Assembly (NCBI GenBank): GCA_903915625.1
Contig: CAIWTN010000221.1
Coordinates: forward strand, 1-47,521
From: an uncultured Pseudomonadota bacterium
GTDB taxonomy: Bacteria > Bdellovibrionota_B > Oligoflexia > Oligoflexales > CAIYRB01
DNA: 47,521 nucleotides
Reading direction: 5' to 3'
Shown: piece after piece, positions 44,917-47,521 of the stretch
How the letters are laid out: each line of letters begins with the position of its first letter
How positions within the stretch are numbered: the stretch's first letter is position 1
The notes under the pieces: model-generated
Databases searched by the model: none
Told to the model about the DNA's origin: nothing
What the model saw: only the letters and a program-made list of their open reading frames with translations
Position numbers and translations under genes: made by a program

Positions 44917-45711
44917 ATGTCCATTACGACGACAGATAATAAAAACGCTAAGGCCACCAGCCCAGTAACCAGCGGCAGCAAGGCTGTAGAAGCGAAGCCC
45001 GGCTTCTTTAGTTTCGACAATTTGCGCAGCTTAGGTGTGCTTCTTGTGGTTATTCTGGCCCTACGCTGGTCGATTGCCTCGCCCTATCATGTGCCGACTG
45101 CGTCGATGGAGCCGACAATTAAAGTTGGTGACCGACTGCTAGCTTTCAAGTTGGCTTATAATCTTAAGATCCCATTTACCGATGTCACCGTTGGCAACTG
45201 GGGCACCCCTAAACGCGGCGACATCATCGTCTTTAAATACCCGCGGGATCCTGATGTTGACTACGTTAAGCGCGTCGTGGCGGTCGCGGGTGATGAGATT
45301 CGTCTAGTCGATGACATCCTGTACGTGAACAATCAGCCGCAGCAACGGAGCGATGTCCTTTCGGAACGTGACGTGCTGAAGGACATTGATGATCAAAAGG
45401 ACATCAAGCTGCTCTACAAGGAAAGTCTATTTGGCCTCGATCATTATGTGATGCAAAATATCCCCAGTGCTCGTCATTTTAATCATAGCAACTGGCCTGC
45501 TCCGGGCATGGCGCCATACAAGGTACCTGCCGACTCCGTATTCTGCATCGGTGACAACCGCGACAACTCGACGGACTCCAGGGTTTGGGGACAGGTCCCA
45601 CTGGAATACGTGAGGGGTAAAGCGCTTTTCGTGATCTGGAGTGTTTACACGCCCAGAGAGTCGACGTTGCCCGTGTTCCGTTTTGATAGATTTGGCAAGT
45701 GGCTATACTAA
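44917..45711 (+). CDS. lepB: Signal peptidase I
   Basis: Encodes 264 aa. One membrane helix (about 36-52) anchors a periplasmic serine protease. The catalytic Ser63 lies in PTASMEPT, the general base Lys118 in YVKRVVAVAGD, and the GDNRDNSTDSR box closes the site. It removes signal peptides from secreted proteins, of which this window has many. The 35-residue polar N-terminal tail is longer than usual. The 216-bp gap before it (44701-44916) contains an AT-rich stretch but no clear promoter. Confidence 0.95.
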   Translation: MSITTTDNKNAKATSPVTSGSKAVEAKPGFFSFDNLRSLGVLLVVILALRWSIASPYHVPTASMEPTIKVGDRLLAFKLAYNLKIPFTDVTVGNWGTPKRGDIIVFKYPRDPDVDYVKRVVAVAGDEIRLVDDILYVNNQPQQRSDVLSERDVLKDIDDQKDIKLLYKESLFGLDHYVMQNIPSARHFNHSNWPAPGMAPYKVPADSVFCIGDNRDNSTDSRVWGQVPLEYVRGKALFVIWSVYTPRESTLPVFRFDRFGKWLY

Positions 45712-45837
45712 CCAATTGATATATATTGCTTAATTTTTAAAATAACAATTATCATTAAATGCCGGCTGCCATTCCGCCGATGGATATTTTGTGGGCTGCG
45801 GTGGTGATTTGCTATCGCGGTTACTGAGAGGTGGATC

Positions 45838-46140
45838 ATGGAAAGCACGCAAGATATGATTTTCGCAAGAGAGTACTGGACCGGCGACTCCCGCGATGGT
45901 GCTGTCGTCAATGGCGACGGCTATCATTATTACCGGATGTCACAAGCCGGAGTCATTCTTGAGGCATATGAATTCTACGAGACGGACGAGGGCGTCGAAG
46001 TCGCCTCACCCTTACCGGAAATGCACAAAGTCGATTGGCTCAATGATTTGGGATTCGAAGATATGGACGCTCTCGATCTCATCGATGAGAATGAGTTTCA
46101 GCGCATCAGAGTTTTGACGCAGCCGCAGATCAAAGCTTGA
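45838..46140 (+). CDS. Small acidic protein, unknown
   Basis: Encodes 100 aa; AGAGGTGG precedes the ATG. It is rich in Asp and Glu, with no Cys, signal or membrane segment, and ends in a short basic tail. The 126-bp gap before it has an AT-rich island (about 45719-45757) that may hold a promoter. Function unknown. Its stop is 7 bases from the convergent 46148-46378 gene. Confidence 0.6.
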   Translation: MESTQDMIFAREYWTGDSRDGAVVNGDGYHYYRMSQAGVILEAYEFYETDEGVEVASPLPEMHKVDWLNDLGFEDMDALDLIDENEFQRIRVLTQPQIKA

Positions 46141-46147
46141 ATGCGGC

Positions 46148-46378
46148 TCAGACTGTAGATTCGTCCTCATCGTAGCCATCGGCATTTGCTTCACGGCGAC
46201 GCTGAGCTAACACGTAGCGATACCAGCTAACCGTATGGTCCACTAACCACTGGTGAGCGGCATACTGAGTTGGTGGTATCAGCTCCTCACAATAATCGGC
46301 CAAGTCTGCTTCAGACCCCTCGGGATGAGCGCGCATCCACTCCTTGACGGAACGCTTAAACTGATTTGCGTCGAACAT
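46148..46378 (-). CDS. Small helical protein, unknown
   Basis: Encodes 76 aa from the ATG at 46378 with GGAAGGG upstream; an in-frame start 10 codons earlier is less good. The sequence is helical and acidic at the C terminus, with one Cys and several Trp. No signal or known domain. The 168-bp gap to the right (46379-46546) contains nothing clear besides a probable promoter region for the next gene. Confidence 0.6.
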   Translation of the reverse strand: MFDANQFKRSVKEWMRAHPEGSEADLADYCEELIPPTQYAAHQWLVDHTVSWYRYVLAQRRREANADGYDEDESTV

Positions 46379-46546
46379 GCATCGCCCTTCCTCAAATGAT
46401 GGCATCAAGTCACCCGCATGTTATAGATTGCGGTAAGACACCTAGCGTGGCAGCAAACATATGTCGAACCAGACTCTAGCTTTTACTTCGGCAATTTCTG
46501 CCGCCGCTTTAGGCAAAAACTTCCCAACGTTGACCACAGGTAGGCT

Positions 46547-47221
46547 ATGACGGACCAACTAACCCTCGGAAACTTTGTTGATTTAGCGGCTTGTTTGCAT
46601 GGCTCTCGTTTTATCGAGACTAATCCATTTGCATACGTTGGTAAGGCACTGGGACCCTGGGTTGAATCGTTGTTAGATGAATTGGGCGTAGGCGATCAGC
46701 CGCTAGTGCTTGGGAATGTGGCGACGGGCGCATATGTGCAGGGTCGTGTTTACGTGGCAGAGGGTGCCACTATTGAGCCAACAGCCTATGTCCAGGGCCC
46801 CTGTTATATCGGACCCGGGGCGGAAATACGCCACGGAGCCTATATCCGTGGTCAGGTGTATATCGGACCAAAGGCAGTGGTAGGGCACACCACCGAAGTC
46901 AAAGGGTCAATATTCTTCGATCACGCAAAAGCAGGACATTTTGCCTACGTTGGTGACAGCATCCTCGGTCGCGACACTAACCTTGGTGCAGGAACAAAAC
47001 TTGCCAATTTACCGTTGCGCCGTAGCGTCATCAAAGTCATGCATCCTAAAACCGGTGCCTGGCTTAGCACTGGTTTAAACAAGTTTAGCGCCATCATGGG
47101 CGACGAATCGCAAACGGGCTGCAATGCAGTGCTATCGCCCGGCACCCTGTTGATGCCAAAGACGGCAGTCTTGCCCTGCGTACATTATCGCGGGACTTTG
47201 ACACATGGGATTGCGCGCTAA
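46547..47221 (+). CDS. Left-handed beta-helix (hexapeptide-repeat) protein
   Basis: Encodes 224 aa. From about residue 55 the [LIV]-G-x4 hexapeptide rhythm is clear (for example GNVATGAYVQGRVYV and CYIGPGAEIRHGAYI), giving a triangular beta-helix as in GlmU C-terminal and acyltransferase domains. The last 70 residues carry NLGAGTKLANL and a Cys-containing cap, very like the GlmU acetyltransferase region. There is no N-terminal nucleotidyltransferase domain. An acyl- or acetyltransferase or a sugar-nucleotide-binding role is likely; the substrate is not identifiable. Confidence 0.8.
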   Translation: MTDQLTLGNFVDLAACLHGSRFIETNPFAYVGKALGPWVESLLDELGVGDQPLVLGNVATGAYVQGRVYVAEGATIEPTAYVQGPCYIGPGAEIRHGAYIRGQVYIGPKAVVGHTTEVKGSIFFDHAKAGHFAYVGDSILGRDTNLGAGTKLANLPLRRSVIKVMHPKTGAWLSTGLNKFSAIMGDESQTGCNAVLSPGTLLMPKTAVLPCVHYRGTLTHGIAR

Positions 47222-47244
47222 AGGGCGCACTGGCGGTAGAATGC

Positions 47245-47377
47245 GGGCGTCGGGCGTCGGGCTTCGGGCATCGGGCTTCGGGCATCGGGCTTCGGGCATC
47301 GGGCATCGGGCTTCGGGCATCGGGCATCGGGCTTCGGGCATCGGGCATCGGGCATCGGGCATCGGGCGTCGGGCGTC
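47245..47377. repeat. 19-unit heptanucleotide tandem repeat
   Basis: Nineteen contiguous 7-base units of GGGC(A/T/G)TC fill 133 bases, with GGGCATC most common, GGGCTTC next, and GGGCGTC as the first two and last two units. It begins 24 bases after the beta-helix gene stop. Only 300 bases (47222-47521) remain to the window end and no gene is supported there; frames open across the repeat encode only monotonous peptides. Confidence 0.95.
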
Positions 47378-47445
47378 GGGGTACGAACCGGACACATAGG
47401 TGACACATTTTGACTTCGTCCAACCTAAGCCCTGGCATTCTCGCT

Positions 47446-47518
47446 GACTGCGGCCTGAGCATCAATGCTGCCCTCACTACGCTCGGCGCTGCGCGGCATT
47501 GACACTCAGACCACAGCC
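47446..47518. repeat. Imperfect inverted repeat (about 26-base arms)
   Basis: Arms 47446-47471 and 47493-47518 are complementary at about 19-20 of 26 positions, around a 21-base loop. It lies 68 bases beyond the heptamer array. There is no T tract, so it is not a standard terminator; it may be a genomic palindromic element or part of something beyond the window. Confidence 0.45.
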
Positions 47519-47521
47519 ACC

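Noticed and set aside
47245-47377. Possible CRISPR array
   Set aside because: The units are contiguous 7-mers with no spacers and no cas genes are nearby.
47094-47477. Long open frames on both strands through the heptamer array
   Set aside because: They encode only monotonous repeats (MPDARCP- or RASGIGH-like) because a 7-base repeat stays open in all frames. No ribosome site or conserved part is present.

Overview
The window is about 47.5 kb of compactly coded chromosomal DNA of mixed strand and moderate GC content. It comes from a Gram-negative bacterium. Evidence for this is an RND pump with a TolC-like outer-membrane channel, several lipoprotein-type signal peptides, periplasmic c-type cytochrome and sulfatase proteins, and a flagellin next to a chemoreceptor-like protein. 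Ribosome-binding sites are mostly clear AGGAG/GGAG types, with some GTG and TTG starts. The mix of genes (starch hydrolases, many unrecognised lipoproteins, radical-SAM/B12 protein, HEAT-repeat methyltransferase) would fit a deltaproteobacterium-like or Bdellovibrionota/Oligoflexia-type organism, but that placement is inference. No tRNA, rRNA, CRISPR array, prophage or intact transposase was seen.

Layout. 1-1.0 kb: tail of a glycine-rich protein, terminators, and two small exported proteins. 1.3-4.8 kb: a solute-binding protein translationally coupled to a hybrid histidine kinase. 5.0-5.8 kb: a lysozyme-like lipoprotein with a polyglutamine tract. 6.0-10.9 kb: a heavy-metal-type RND efflux operon (pump, small His-bearing periplasmic protein, TolC-like channel) without an adaptor gene. 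11.1-14.4 kb: a small helical protein, azoreductase, inorganic pyrophosphatase and a secreted GH15 glucoamylase. 14.7-18.3 kb: an exported alpha/beta hydrolase and a companion lipoprotein. 18.3-23.0 kb: GH13 alpha-amylase, an MFS transporter and a POT peptide transporter, all on the minus strand. With the glucoamylase these form a polymer-digestion and uptake region. 23.1-25.0 kb: FtsH.

25.0-32.2 kb is the most accessory-looking part. It holds a tiny cysteine-rich exported peptide, a decayed asparagine-synthetase-like gene, and an operon of an exported formylglycine-generating enzyme, an arylsulfatase and a di-haem cytochrome, followed by a divergent unknown exported protein. 32.3-35.8 kb: a B12-type radical SAM protein overlapping a HEAT/THUMP-like/methyltransferase fusion by four bases. 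36.0-38.7 kb: a chemoreceptor-like protein and a divergent flagellin, one base apart. 38.7-47.2 kb: mostly housekeeping genes (App1-like phosphatase, NadB, PgsA, PfkB-family kinase, signal peptidase I, a left-handed beta-helix protein) with several small unknowns. The window ends in a 19-unit heptanucleotide tandem repeat and an imperfect inverted repeat.

Two groupings stand out as possible undescribed systems. One is the exported FGE, sulfatase and di-haem cytochrome operon, which could mature sulfatase in the periplasm. The other is the coupled radical SAM plus HEAT-methyltransferase pair, a possible two-enzyme nucleic-acid modification unit. Both rest on gene order and motifs only.
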